Below the pieces are notes generated by a model. That model saw only the letters and a program-made list of their open reading frames with translations. It ran no database searches and was not told the origin of the DNA. A stretch of 64,000 bases of DNA from Mycobacterium sp. MFM001 (GTDB lineage: Bacteria > Actinomycetota > Actinomycetes > Mycobacteriales > Mycobacteriaceae): contig NZ_BFAB01000001.1 in NCBI RefSeq assembly GCF_003402475.1, forward strand, positions 186,001-250,000, written 5' to 3'. The position numbers and the translations under genes were made by a program. Positions 17,785 through 25,062 of this stretch are shown in pieces. The stretch's first letter is position 1. Every line of letters begins with the position of its first letter.

Positions 17785-18942
17785 GTGTCGCACGACGCGC
17801 CGCCACACAACGTCGACGGTCAGGCCGAAGCGCCCGCCCACGGCAAGTACTGGTGGCTCCGTTGGGTGATCCTGGGGATCGTCGCCGTGGTTCTCGCGGT
17901 CGAGGTGGCACTGGTGTGGGATCAGCTGGCCAAGGCGGCCAACAGCCTCTACTCGGCGAAGTGGTACTGGTTGCTGGCCGCGGCGCTGGCAGCCGCCGCG
18001 TCGATGCACAGCTTTGCGCAGATCCAGCGCACTCTGCTGAAGTCGGCCGGCGTCGAAGTCAAGCAGTGGCGCTCGGAAGCCGCTTTCTACGCCGCCAACT
18101 CGCTGAGCACCACGCTGCCCGGCGGGCCGGTGCTGTCGGCCACGTTTCTGCTTCGGCAGCAACGGATTTGGGGCGCATCGACGGTGGTGGCGTCCTGGCA
18201 GCTGGTGATGTCGGGTGTGCTGCAGGCGGTGGGGCTGGCGCTGCTCGGTCTGGGCGGCGCGTTCTTCCTCGGCGCGAAGAACAACCCGTTCTCGCTGCTG
18301 TTCACCCTCGGTGGGTTTGTCGCGCTGCTGTTGCTGGCGCAGGCGGTGGCGTCGCGGCCGGAGTTGATCGACGGGATCGGCGTGCGGGTGCTGTCCTGGG
18401 TCAACTCCGTGCGCGGCAAGCCCGCCAGTACCGGCATCGACAAGTGGCGGCAAACCCTCGACCAGCTGGAGTCGGTCAGCCTGGGCCGCCGCGACCTTTC
18501 GGTGGCGTTCGGGTGGTCGCTGTTCAACTGGATCGCCGACGTGGCGTGTCTGGGCTTCGCCGCGTACGCGGCAGGCGGCAACGCGTCGGTGGCCGGGCTG
18601 ACGGTCGCCTACGCCGCGGCGCGCGCCGTCGGCACGATACCGCTGATGCCGGGCGGGCTGCTGGTCGTCGAGGCGGTGCTGGTTCCCGGTCTGGTCTCCA
18701 GCGGCATGTCGTTGCCCGACGCCATCTCGGCCATGCTGATCTACCGGGTGATCAGCTGGTTGTTGATCGCGGCGGTCGGCTGGGTGGTGTTCTTCTTCAT
18801 GTTCCGCACCGAAAACGAGGTCGAGCCCGACGGCGAGGCGGACTCGGCGGACCAGGCTCCGCCGGCCGATCCGGGCGACGGGGCGCTCCAAGGCCCGCTG
18901 CCGCCACCGGACCCCGAAACCGGGGGCCGGGCCGCTACCTGA
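17785..18942 (+). CDS. YbhN/LPG-synthase-TM-type membrane protein (Rv0204c-like)
   Basis: 385 residues from the GTG at 17785. About eight membrane helices, the first at WLRWVILGIVAVVLAVEVAL (about residues 21-41). The motifs LSTTLPGGPVLSATFLLRQQ and AARAVGTIPLMPGGLLVVEAVLVPGL are the paired signature of the lysylphosphatidylglycerol synthase TM/YbhN (UPF0104) family, which forms the flippase half of MprF in other bacteria. No synthase domain is attached, so a lipid-handling or transport role in the inner membrane is the best guess. The C-terminus is acidic and Pro-rich. Convergent overlap of 8 bp with the hemophore-like gene, in the mmpL3-mmpL11 region. Confidence 0.78.
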   Translation: MSHDAPPHNVDGQAEAPAHGKYWWLRWVILGIVAVVLAVEVALVWDQLAKAANSLYSAKWYWLLAAALAAAASMHSFAQIQRTLLKSAGVEVKQWRSEAAFYAANSLSTTLPGGPVLSATFLLRQQRIWGASTVVASWQLVMSGVLQAVGLALLGLGGAFFLGAKNNPFSLLFTLGGFVALLLLAQAVASRPELIDGIGVRVLSWVNSVRGKPASTGIDKWRQTLDQLESVSLGRRDLSVAFGWSLFNWIADVACLGFAAYAAGGNASVAGLTVAYAAARAVGTIPLMPGGLLVVEAVLVPGLVSSGMSLPDAISAMLIYRVISWLLIAAVGWVVFFFMFRTENEVEPDGEADSADQAPPADPGDGALQGPLPPPDPETGGRAAT

Positions 18943-19462
18943 CGACGACGGGTGCTGTCGGGCCGGGCGCCGGTCCCGCCGGTGCCACCGGGGCGCCGCC
19001 GGTCGGAGCGCCGCCCACCGGGCCGGCCACCGGCGACACCGGAGCCGCGCCACCACCGGGCAGCCCGTTCTGCGCACCCTGCATGAGGCCCAGCACCTGC
19101 GGAATGCTGATCGGCAGCTTGCACTTGGTCGACAGCGCGGTCAGCGGCTGCGAAATGCTCTGCAGGTCGCTGGCCACCTTCGGGTTGGCGTCGAAGTACG
19201 ACTTCAGGGAGTTCACCGACTGCGGTCCGGCGGGCTGCTGCAGGACGTTGGTCATCGCCTGGTTGGTCTCCGGATGCGAGTCCAGGTAGTCACCTGTCGA
19301 CTTGGCCACCGAGCCGACCGTGCGAGCCATCTCACTGGCGGCGCACGGATCGGATGCACCGACGGCCGACGGCACAGCCGATGCGACGATGGCAGCGCCG
19401 CCCAGCGCGGTGGCGGTCAGTACGCCAAAGAGCCTGCGGCGCAACGTCGCACTCGTCGTCAT
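18935..19462 (-). CDS. Secreted hemophore-family protein (Rv0203-like)
   Basis: 175 residues. The ATG at 19462 is chosen over the GTG at 19468 because AAGGAG sits 5 nt before the ATG. A Sec signal peptide (RRRLFGVLTATALGGAAIVASAVPSAVGA) gives a mature protein starting SDPCAASEMART. The small helical heme-binding domain (about residues 37-115) has two cysteines and a Tyr-x3-His pair (DYLDSHPETN), matching the Tyr59/His63 ligand spacing of M. tuberculosis Rv0203. A counterpart of its third ligand, His89, is not evident. The last about 50 residues form a Pro/Gly/Ala-rich tail. Rv0203 is proposed to carry heme to MmpL3 and MmpL11, and the gene lies between both here. Confidence 0.8.
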   Translation of the reverse strand: MTTSATLRRRLFGVLTATALGGAAIVASAVPSAVGASDPCAASEMARTVGSVAKSTGDYLDSHPETNQAMTNVLQQPAGPQSVNSLKSYFDANPKVASDLQSISQPLTALSTKCKLPISIPQVLGLMQGAQNGLPGGGAAPVSPVAGPVGGAPTGGAPVAPAGPAPGPTAPVVVR

Positions 19463-19468
19463 GAACAC

Positions 19469-19727
19469 TCCTTAAGGGCTTGCGGGCGCAGGTCATCGCC
19501 ACATGGCAGTGGGATCTGATCCCCGACCCGAAACGCCCACCGGACATCCTGCCATCCGTTGCGGCGCCGCCGCCAATCCTGACGAGGCAAGCCGGGTAGC
19601 AGGTAACGGCCGCCGATACCGAGTCGTTGCAGCTCAGCGACGCGAAGCCCGGATACTTTACAGCAGGCTGCGGTAGGCTCGCCTGCACGAAACGCGGAAA
19701 GCGGGGAGGGCGGCCATCCAGCAGTTC
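19469..19727. promoter_or_regulatory. Divergent promoter region of hemophore-like gene and mmpL11
   Basis: The longest non-coding gap in the window. For mmpL11 it contains possible -10 boxes TACTTT (19654-19659) and TAGGCT (19674-19679), the latter inside the inverted repeat GCAGGC-N12-GCCTGC (19663-19686). For the hemophore it contains the AAGGAG ribosome site next to 19469. A match to an iron (IdeR) box is too weak to claim. Nothing coding was seen. Confidence 0.4.
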
Positions 19728-22673
19728 ATGATGCGCCTCAGCAGCAACCTGCGTCGCTTCCGCTGGCTGGTCTTCACGGGTTGGTTGCTCGCGCTGATCC
19801 CTGCCATCTATCTGACGGTGTCCCAGTCGGGTCACCTCACCGGCGGCGGCTTCGAGGTGGCCGGGTCGCAGTCGCTGCGGGTCCATGACGAACTCGAGGC
19901 CCATTACCCCGACCAGGGCACGTCGCCGCTGGCGCTGGTGGCGGCACCGCGCGCCGACGCCAGCTTCGAAGACATGAACGACGCCGTCGCGATGCTCAAG
20001 CGGGTCGCCGGCGAGGTCCCCGACGTGGCGATCGTGCCCAACCCGACGCAGCGGGCGCCGCAGCCCGACCGGCCCTATGTGCTGTCGCTGCGGCTGGATT
20101 CCAACAACAACAGCGCCAGCGACGCCGCCAAGAAGCTGCGCACCAAGGTCGGGGTGCAGCGCGACAAACCCGGGCAGATCGAAAACGGCCGGGTGCGCCT
20201 CTACGTCATCGGCCAGGGCGCGTTGTCCACGGCCGCGGCCGCCAACACCAAACACGACATCGCCGCGGCCGAGAAATGGAACCTGCCGATCATCCTGATC
20301 GTGTTGCTCGCGGTGTTCGGGTCCCTTGCCGCCGCCGCGATCCCGCTGGCGCTGGGCATCTGCACGGTCGCGATCACGATGGGTCTGGTCTATCTGCTGT
20401 CGGCCTACACCACGATGTCGGTGTTCGTCACCTCGACGGTGTCGATGTTCGGTATCGCGCTGGCTGTGGACTATTCGCTGTTCATCCTGATGCGCTTCCG
20501 CGAGGAGCTGCGCGCCGGACGCCAGCCCCAGGAAGCCGTCGACGCCGCGATGGCCACCTCCGGGCTGGCGGTCGTGCTGTCCGGGATGACCGTCGTCGCC
20601 TCGCTGACCGGCATCTATCTGATCGACACCCCGGCGCTGGCATCGATGGCCACCGGCGCGATCTTGGCGGTCGCGGTGGCGATGCTGACCTCGACGACGA
20701 TGACGCCGGCGGTGCTGGCGACGTTCGGCCGGGCGGCTGCCAAGAGGTCGGCTGTGCTGCACTGGTCGCGGCGGCCCGAGACCACCCAGTCACGGTTCTG
20801 GACGCACTGGATCAGCTGGGTGATGCGCCGGCCGTGGGCGTGGGCGCTGGCTGCCACGATGGTTCTGCTGGCCATGGCGGCGCCGGCGTTGTCAATGGTG
20901 CTGGGCAACAGCCTGCTGCGGCAGTTCGACTCCTCACACGAGATCCGCGCCGGGGTAGCCGGGGCCGCCGAGGCGCTCGGGCCCGGCGCGCTGGGCCCGG
21001 TGCAGGTGCTGATCACCTTCGGAGGTGGCGACGCGTCCTCCCCCGGCCACAGCCAGGCGCTCGGGGCGCTGCGACAGGAGATCGCGCAGGCACCCGACAT
21101 CGTCACCGTGGCGCCACCGGTGTTCGCCGACGACAACAGCAGCGCAATGCTTTCCGCGGTGCTCGCCGTCGATCCCGAGGATCTGGGCGCCCGCCACACC
21201 GTGGACTGGATGCGGGCCCATCTGCCGGGACTGCCCGAGGTCGGCTCGGCTCAGGTGGCCGTCGGTGGCCCCACTGCGCTGATCAAAGACTTCGACGACC
21301 AGGTGTCGCGGACCGAGCCGTGGGTGTTGGTATTCGTCGCGCTGATCGCATTCGTCATGCTGCTGCTCTCGATCCAGTCGGTGTTCCTGGCGTTCAAGGG
21401 CGTGCTGATGACGGTGCTGTCGGTGGCAGCCGCCTACGGCAGCCTGGTGATGGTCTTCCAATGGGGGTGGTTGGAGAAACTGGGTTTCGCTCCGATCACG
21501 TCAATCGATTCCACGGTCCCGCCGCTGGTGCTGGCGATGACGTTCGGCCTGTCGATGGACTACGAGATCTTCTTGCTGACCCGGATCCGGGAACGGTTCC
21601 TGCAGACCGGCCACACCCGCGACGCCGTCGCCTACGGGGTGAGCACCAGTGCCCGCACGATCACCAGCGCGGCGCTGATCATGATCGCGGTGTTCATCGG
21701 CTTCGCGTTTGCGGGCATGCCGCTGGTCGCCGAAATCGGGGTGGCCTGTGCGGTCGCGATCGCGGTCGACGCCACCGTGGTGCGGCTGGTGATGGTGCCG
21801 GCCCTGATGGCGATGTTCGACCAGTGGAACTGGTGGCTGCCCGCCTGGCTGCACCGCATCCTGCCGTCGGTGGACTTCGAAAAGCCGCTTCCCATGGCCG
21901 ATCTCGGCGACGTGGTGATGATCCCCGAGGACATCTCCGCGCCGGTCGTGCCGGGCGCCGACCTGCGGATGGTGCTCAAGTCGGCGGCCAAGCTCAAACA
22001 CCTTGTCCCCGACGCGATTTGCGTGGCCGACCCGCTGGCGTTCACCGGGTGCGGCCGCAACGGCGATCTGCGGGGACGGGTCAAGGGCAGCGACGACGCC
22101 GCCACCCACCGCGTCGCCATGGCCGCTGCCACCAACGGGTCGGTGACCCGCAAACTCGTCGGCGGCCTGCCGCACCGCAACGGCGCCGGGCGGCCGGTGC
22201 ACCCGGTCACGCTGTGGCGCGGTCGGCTCTCCGTCGCGCTCGACGCGCTGCAAAGCGAACGCCGAGCCGACCACCCCGCCTTCGAGCGGCGCAGCCCGGT
22301 GGAAACCACCCACGTGCAGTTGCCCACCGGCGACCGCCTGCAAATTCCCACCGGCGCCGAAACGCTACGTCTCAAGGGCTACCTGATCATGTCGCGCAAC
22401 AGCAGCCGCGACTACGCGGAATTTGCTGAGCTGGTCGAAGCGATGGAGCCCGAAACCGCCGCGGTCGTGCTGGCCGGGATGGACAGGTACTACTGTTGTC
22501 AATCAAACAAGCGACAATGGATCGCTACCCAGTTGGTTCGTCGGCTCGCGGATCCACACCCGTCCGATGTCGAGGACGATCAGTGGCCCGAACCGGATGG
22601 GAAGGCAGACTGGGAGGAGGTCAGGCAGCGCTGCCTGTCGGTGGCGGTGGCGATGCTGGAGGAGGCGAGGTGA
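19728..22673 (+). CDS. mmpL11: MmpL11 RND-family transporter
   Basis: 981 residues, slightly longer than M. tuberculosis MmpL11 (966). Inner-membrane RND transporter implicated in export of monomeromycolyl diacylglycerol and mycolate ester wax to the envelope and in heme uptake. Seen: TM1 at FRWLVFTGWLLALIPAIYL, and in the two TM bundles the charged-aromatic proton-relay motifs ALAVDYSLFILMRFREE and GLSMDYEIFLLTRIRE. The C-terminal about 250 residues after the last membrane helix are a hydrophilic cytosolic domain, much better ordered in composition than the MmpL3 tail. The stop overlaps the GTG of the Rv0201c-like gene, forming a short operon with it and the CoA-binding gene. Confidence 0.94.
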   Translation: MMRLSSNLRRFRWLVFTGWLLALIPAIYLTVSQSGHLTGGGFEVAGSQSLRVHDELEAHYPDQGTSPLALVAAPRADASFEDMNDAVAMLKRVAGEVPDVAIVPNPTQRAPQPDRPYVLSLRLDSNNNSASDAAKKLRTKVGVQRDKPGQIENGRVRLYVIGQGALSTAAAANTKHDIAAAEKWNLPIILIVLLAVFGSLAAAAIPLALGICTVAITMGLVYLLSAYTTMSVFVTSTVSMFGIALAVDYSLFILMRFREELRAGRQPQEAVDAAMATSGLAVVLSGMTVVASLTGIYLIDTPALASMATGAILAVAVAMLTSTTMTPAVLATFGRAAAKRSAVLHWSRRPETTQSRFWTHWISWVMRRPWAWALAATMVLLAMAAPALSMVLGNSLLRQFDSSHEIRAGVAGAAEALGPGALGPVQVLITFGGGDASSPGHSQALGALRQEIAQAPDIVTVAPPVFADDNSSAMLSAVLAVDPEDLGARHTVDWMRAHLPGLPEVGSAQVAVGGPTALIKDFDDQVSRTEPWVLVFVALIAFVMLLLSIQSVFLAFKGVLMTVLSVAAAYGSLVMVFQWGWLEKLGFAPITSIDSTVPPLVLAMTFGLSMDYEIFLLTRIRERFLQTGHTRDAVAYGVSTSARTITSAALIMIAVFIGFAFAGMPLVAEIGVACAVAIAVDATVVRLVMVPALMAMFDQWNWWLPAWLHRILPSVDFEKPLPMADLGDVVMIPEDISAPVVPGADLRMVLKSAAKLKHLVPDAICVADPLAFTGCGRNGDLRGRVKGSDDAATHRVAMAAATNGSVTRKLVGGLPHRNGAGRPVHPVTLWRGRLSVALDALQSERRADHPAFERRSPVETTHVQLPTGDRLQIPTGAETLRLKGYLIMSRNSSRDYAEFAELVEAMEPETAAVVLAGMDRYYCCQSNKRQWIATQLVRRLADPHPSDVEDDQWPEPDGKADWEEVRQRCLSVAVAMLEEAR

Positions 22674-23200
22674 CGTTGGCATCGGACCGACGCCCCGGAC
22701 CGGCGCCGCATCGGTCCCCCGCCGCCCCGCGCCCCCGCCCGGCGCCGCAGCGGCCTGCGTACGCCGACCAGCCCGTCGAATTCTGGCCCACCTCGGCGAT
22801 TCGCGCCGCGCTGGAAAGCGGCGACATCGCCACCTGGAAGCAGATCGCGGTCGCGATCAAGCGAGACCCATTCGGCCGCACCGCGCGTCAGGTGGAAGAG
22901 GTGCTCGAGCGGGCCCGCCCCTACGGCATCTCCAAAGCGCTCGCCGAGGTGCTCGACCGCGCCCGCGCGCACCTCGAGGCCAACGAGCGCGAAGAAGTAG
23001 CCCGCCACGTGCACCTGCTGATGGACCGATCCGGGTTGGGCCCAAGGGAATTCGCGTCGCGCATCGGCGTGCCCGTCGAGGAGCTGGCCGGCTACCTCGA
23101 CGCCAGGGTCAGCCCGTCGGCGTCGCTGATGATCCGGATGCGACGCCTGTCCGACCGGTTCGCCAAGTCGCGGTCGCGGCGCCCATCGGACAGCGAATGA
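22670..23200 (+). CDS. Conserved protein with HTH-like C-terminus (Rv0201c-like)
   Basis: 176 residues from the GTG at 22670, which overlaps the mmpL11 stop (GTGA). The first 35 residues are Pro/Arg-rich and disordered. Then comes a helical segment, EFWPTSAIRAALESGDIATWKQIAVAIKRDPFGRTARQVEEVLE, followed by GLGPREFASRIGVPVEELAGYLDARVSPSASLMIRMRRL, which reads like an XRE-type helix-turn-helix. A regulatory or DNA-binding role is therefore possible, but no target is visible. It is conserved next to mmpL11 in mycobacteria. Function unknown. Confidence 0.68.
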   Translation: MTLASDRRPGPAPHRSPAAPRPRPAPQRPAYADQPVEFWPTSAIRAALESGDIATWKQIAVAIKRDPFGRTARQVEEVLERARPYGISKALAEVLDRARAHLEANEREEVARHVHLLMDRSGLGPREFASRIGVPVEELAGYLDARVSPSASLMIRMRRLSDRFAKSRSRRPSDSE

Positions 23201-23619
23201 CGGCTCGGCCCGAGGACGCGACACTGCGGCGGATCCTGGCCGACACCCGCACGATCGCGGTGGTCGGCGCATCGGCGAAACACAGCCGGCCGAGCTACGA
23301 GATTTATTCGTACCTGGTGTCGACCGGCGAGTACGAAGTGTTTCCGGTCAACCCGACGATCACCGACATCGACGGCGCGCGGGTATATCCGCGGCTGGCC
23401 GACCTCCCGGTGATTCCCGACATGGTCGACGTCTTCCGCCGGTTCGACGAGCTGCCGGCCGTGCTGGCCGACACCCTCGCCCTGCAACCGCACCCGAAAA
23501 CGCTCTGGCTGCAGCAGGGGCTATGGCACGAGCAGGTGGGCCGCGACGCCGAGGCCGCCGGGCTGCAGGTGGTGATGGACCGTTGCCTGATGGTCGAGCA
23601 CGCGCGGCTGTCGTCCTGA
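23197..23619 (+). CDS. CoA-binding domain protein (YccU-like)
   Basis: 140 residues beginning in an ATGA overlap with the previous gene. The fold is a single Rossmann-type CoA-binding domain: RTIAVVGASAKHSRPSYEIYSYL, EVFPVNPTITDIDGARVYPRLADLP, KTLWLQQGLWHEQVGRDAEAAGLQVVMDRCLMVEH. The last motif with its cysteine is diagnostic of the YccU/CoA_binding_2 family. Members bind CoA, perhaps as disulphide with the conserved Cys; the cellular task is undefined. It is the third gene of the mmpL11 operon here. I do not recall it between Rv0201c and Rv0200 of M. tuberculosis, so it appears to be an added or lost gene, with palindrome copy C directly behind it. Confidence 0.8.
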   Translation: MTARPEDATLRRILADTRTIAVVGASAKHSRPSYEIYSYLVSTGEYEVFPVNPTITDIDGARVYPRLADLPVIPDMVDVFRRFDELPAVLADTLALQPHPKTLWLQQGLWHEQVGRDAEAAGLQVVMDRCLMVEHARLSS

Positions 23620-23652
23620 GCCATCAATTGGGCGATCCGTTCGCTTCGACTC

Positions 23653-23714
23653 GTCGAACGTGGGGGATATGCACGAAAAGCGGGCGGTTTGTGTGCATTT
23701 CCCCCACACTCGAC
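23653..23714. repeat. Palindromic intergenic element, copy C (62 bp)
   Basis: Inverted repeat between the convergent CoA-binding gene and the Rv0200-like gene. Left arm GTCGAACGTGGGGGATATGC; the right arm's reverse complement reads GTCGAGTGTGGGGGAAATGC. The G5 run in the stem is matched by C5 in the other arm, so the inner stem differs from other copies but keeps its pairing. Confidence 0.72.
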
Positions 23715-23729
23715 ACGTGACTCGGGACG

Positions 23730-24419
23730 CTACCGCGAGTTGATCGGCGACCAGTCGAGCACCAGCCAGCTGCCGCTGTCCTTGCTCAACGCCACCCGCA
23801 CCGCCGGGCTCGCGTGCTCGGGCGGCTGCCCCGGCACATCCTGGGTGACCCGCAGGATCACGTCCACCAGGGCCGCCGACGGTCCGATCGCTTCGACACC
23901 GGCCGCCAGTGTCTGGGCCTGGGCAGTGACGTGGCGACGGGCCAGGTCGGCGCTGGACTTGGCGTACTGCTCCTTCAGCGCTCCGGCCTTGTCGGGCGCC
24001 ATCATCGCCGCGGCCCGGTCGATCGACGCGGTCGGGGCGCCCGGGGAGAACGACGCCGCCGCCTCCGCCATCCCGGTCGCGATCCGCACCACGTCGGCCG
24101 AGTCGCGTTTGAGCTCGCGGTCGGGCGTCGTCCAGCGGTAGTACCCGGTCAGCACCGCGGCCACCAGCGCCGCCGCGCACAGCGCCGCGACGATCAGCCG
24201 CAGCAGCGGTGCCTCGTCGTCGGTGCCCACGGTGACCGAATCCCGTCGCAGCAGCCAGAAATTGACCAGGATGCCCTCGACGATCAGCAGGATCAGCGCC
24301 GAGCACGTCGCCACCCACCACAGCGGCCAGGCCAGCACCACGCCGATCGCCAGCAACGCCGCGATCGCCGCCAGCGGCGCCGCAACGTCGAACGCCGCCA
24401 CCCGCCACGCGTTTCTCAT
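23730..24419 (-). CDS. Mce-associated membrane protein (Rv0200-like)
   Basis: 229 residues, equal to my recollection of Rv0200. The start ATG at 24419 overlaps the stop of the Rv0199-like gene. Seen: two N-terminal membrane hairpins (residues about 6-50), a third helix LLRLIVAALCAAALVAAVLTGYY, then an extracytoplasmic domain of the tim44/SnoaL-like fold ending SPAVRVALSKDSGSWLVLDWSPI. Orphan Mce-associated membrane (Omam) proteins of this kind stabilise Mce lipid importers. With its partner it would act at the inner membrane with the Mce1 complex, whose operon is also in this window. Role by analogy; the family is clear. Confidence 0.75.
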   Translation of the reverse strand: MRNAWRVAAFDVAAPLAAIAALLAIGVVLAWPLWWVATCSALILLIVEGILVNFWLLRRDSVTVGTDDEAPLLRLIVAALCAAALVAAVLTGYYRWTTPDRELKRDSADVVRIATGMAEAAASFSPGAPTASIDRAAAMMAPDKAGALKEQYAKSSADLARRHVTAQAQTLAAGVEAIGPSAALVDVILRVTQDVPGQPPEHASPAVRVALSKDSGSWLVLDWSPINSR

Positions 24420-25021
24420 CGGATCGACCCCAGTTGTGAGATCAGCAGCCTGCCGTCGACGTCTGACACCGCCAGCCGCAGATTCCAGTGCACGGTCTGC
24501 GGCTTGCCGCCGACGTTCTCGCTGACCGACGTGGCGACCACCATGACGGTGTCGGTGCGTCGGGCGATTCCTGCCGGCAGCGGGTCGGCCGGCCGGCGGC
24601 CCGGCTGGGCGTCCGGCTCGTGGTGCACCGTTTCGATCGCGACGGCCTCGATCTGGCCGGTGCTGCGGGACTGCAGGCGCTGCACCACCTGCCGGTAGGG
24701 CTGCATGGCGGAGTCGAAGTCGGCGTTGAGTTCCCCCACGGTGCCGTCGTGCAGCCGCTGTAGGTTGGCGTCGACGTTGTCGGTGTTCATGTTGATCAGC
24801 ACGCCGGTCCACTCGGCGGCGGTCTGCATGACGCGGCTCTGGTAGCGCCGCTCGTCGACGTCGCCGCGGTGTGTGGTCCAGATCAGCACGCCCAGCGCGA
24901 TCGCCGCGACCGACAGCACGCCCAGCACCGCGGAGGCGATGCCGTACGCGGAGAACAGCGGGCCGCCGGGCGTTTCCTCGGCGGCCGGCTCGGTCTGCGT
25001 CTGCTCCCCCTCGTCGGGCAT
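24416..25021 (-). CDS. Orphan Mce-associated membrane protein (Rv0199/OmamA-like)
   Basis: 201 residues from the ATG at 25021 (MPDEGEQTQTEP); the frame is open upstream but would run into the zmp1 start. After an acidic tail comes one membrane helix (YGIASAVLGVLSVAAIALGVLIW, about residues 26-48), then a periplasmic Mce-associated domain with the typical opening VDERRYQSRVMQTAAEWTGVLINMNTDNVDANLQRLHDGTVGELNADFD and ending LRLAVSDVDGRLLISQLGSI. M. tuberculosis Rv0199 (OmamA) stabilises the Mce ATPase MceG and is needed for cholesterol and fatty-acid uptake. Divergent from zmp1 with a 41-bp gap; coupled to the Rv0200-like gene. Confidence 0.82.
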   Translation of the reverse strand: MPDEGEQTQTEPAAEETPGGPLFSAYGIASAVLGVLSVAAIALGVLIWTTHRGDVDERRYQSRVMQTAAEWTGVLINMNTDNVDANLQRLHDGTVGELNADFDSAMQPYRQVVQRLQSRSTGQIEAVAIETVHHEPDAQPGRRPADPLPAGIARRTDTVMVVATSVSENVGGKPQTVHWNLRLAVSDVDGRLLISQLGSIR

Positions 25022-25062
25022 GGCCGTGAGGCTACCTGCCGGTCGGTGGTAAGGATGGCAGG

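Noticed and set aside
19663..19690. IdeR (iron) box upstream of mmpL11
   Set aside because: Only about 11 of 19 positions match the consensus, and the conserved outer TWAGG and CCTWA ends are missing. Kept only as an inverted repeat overlapping a -10 box.
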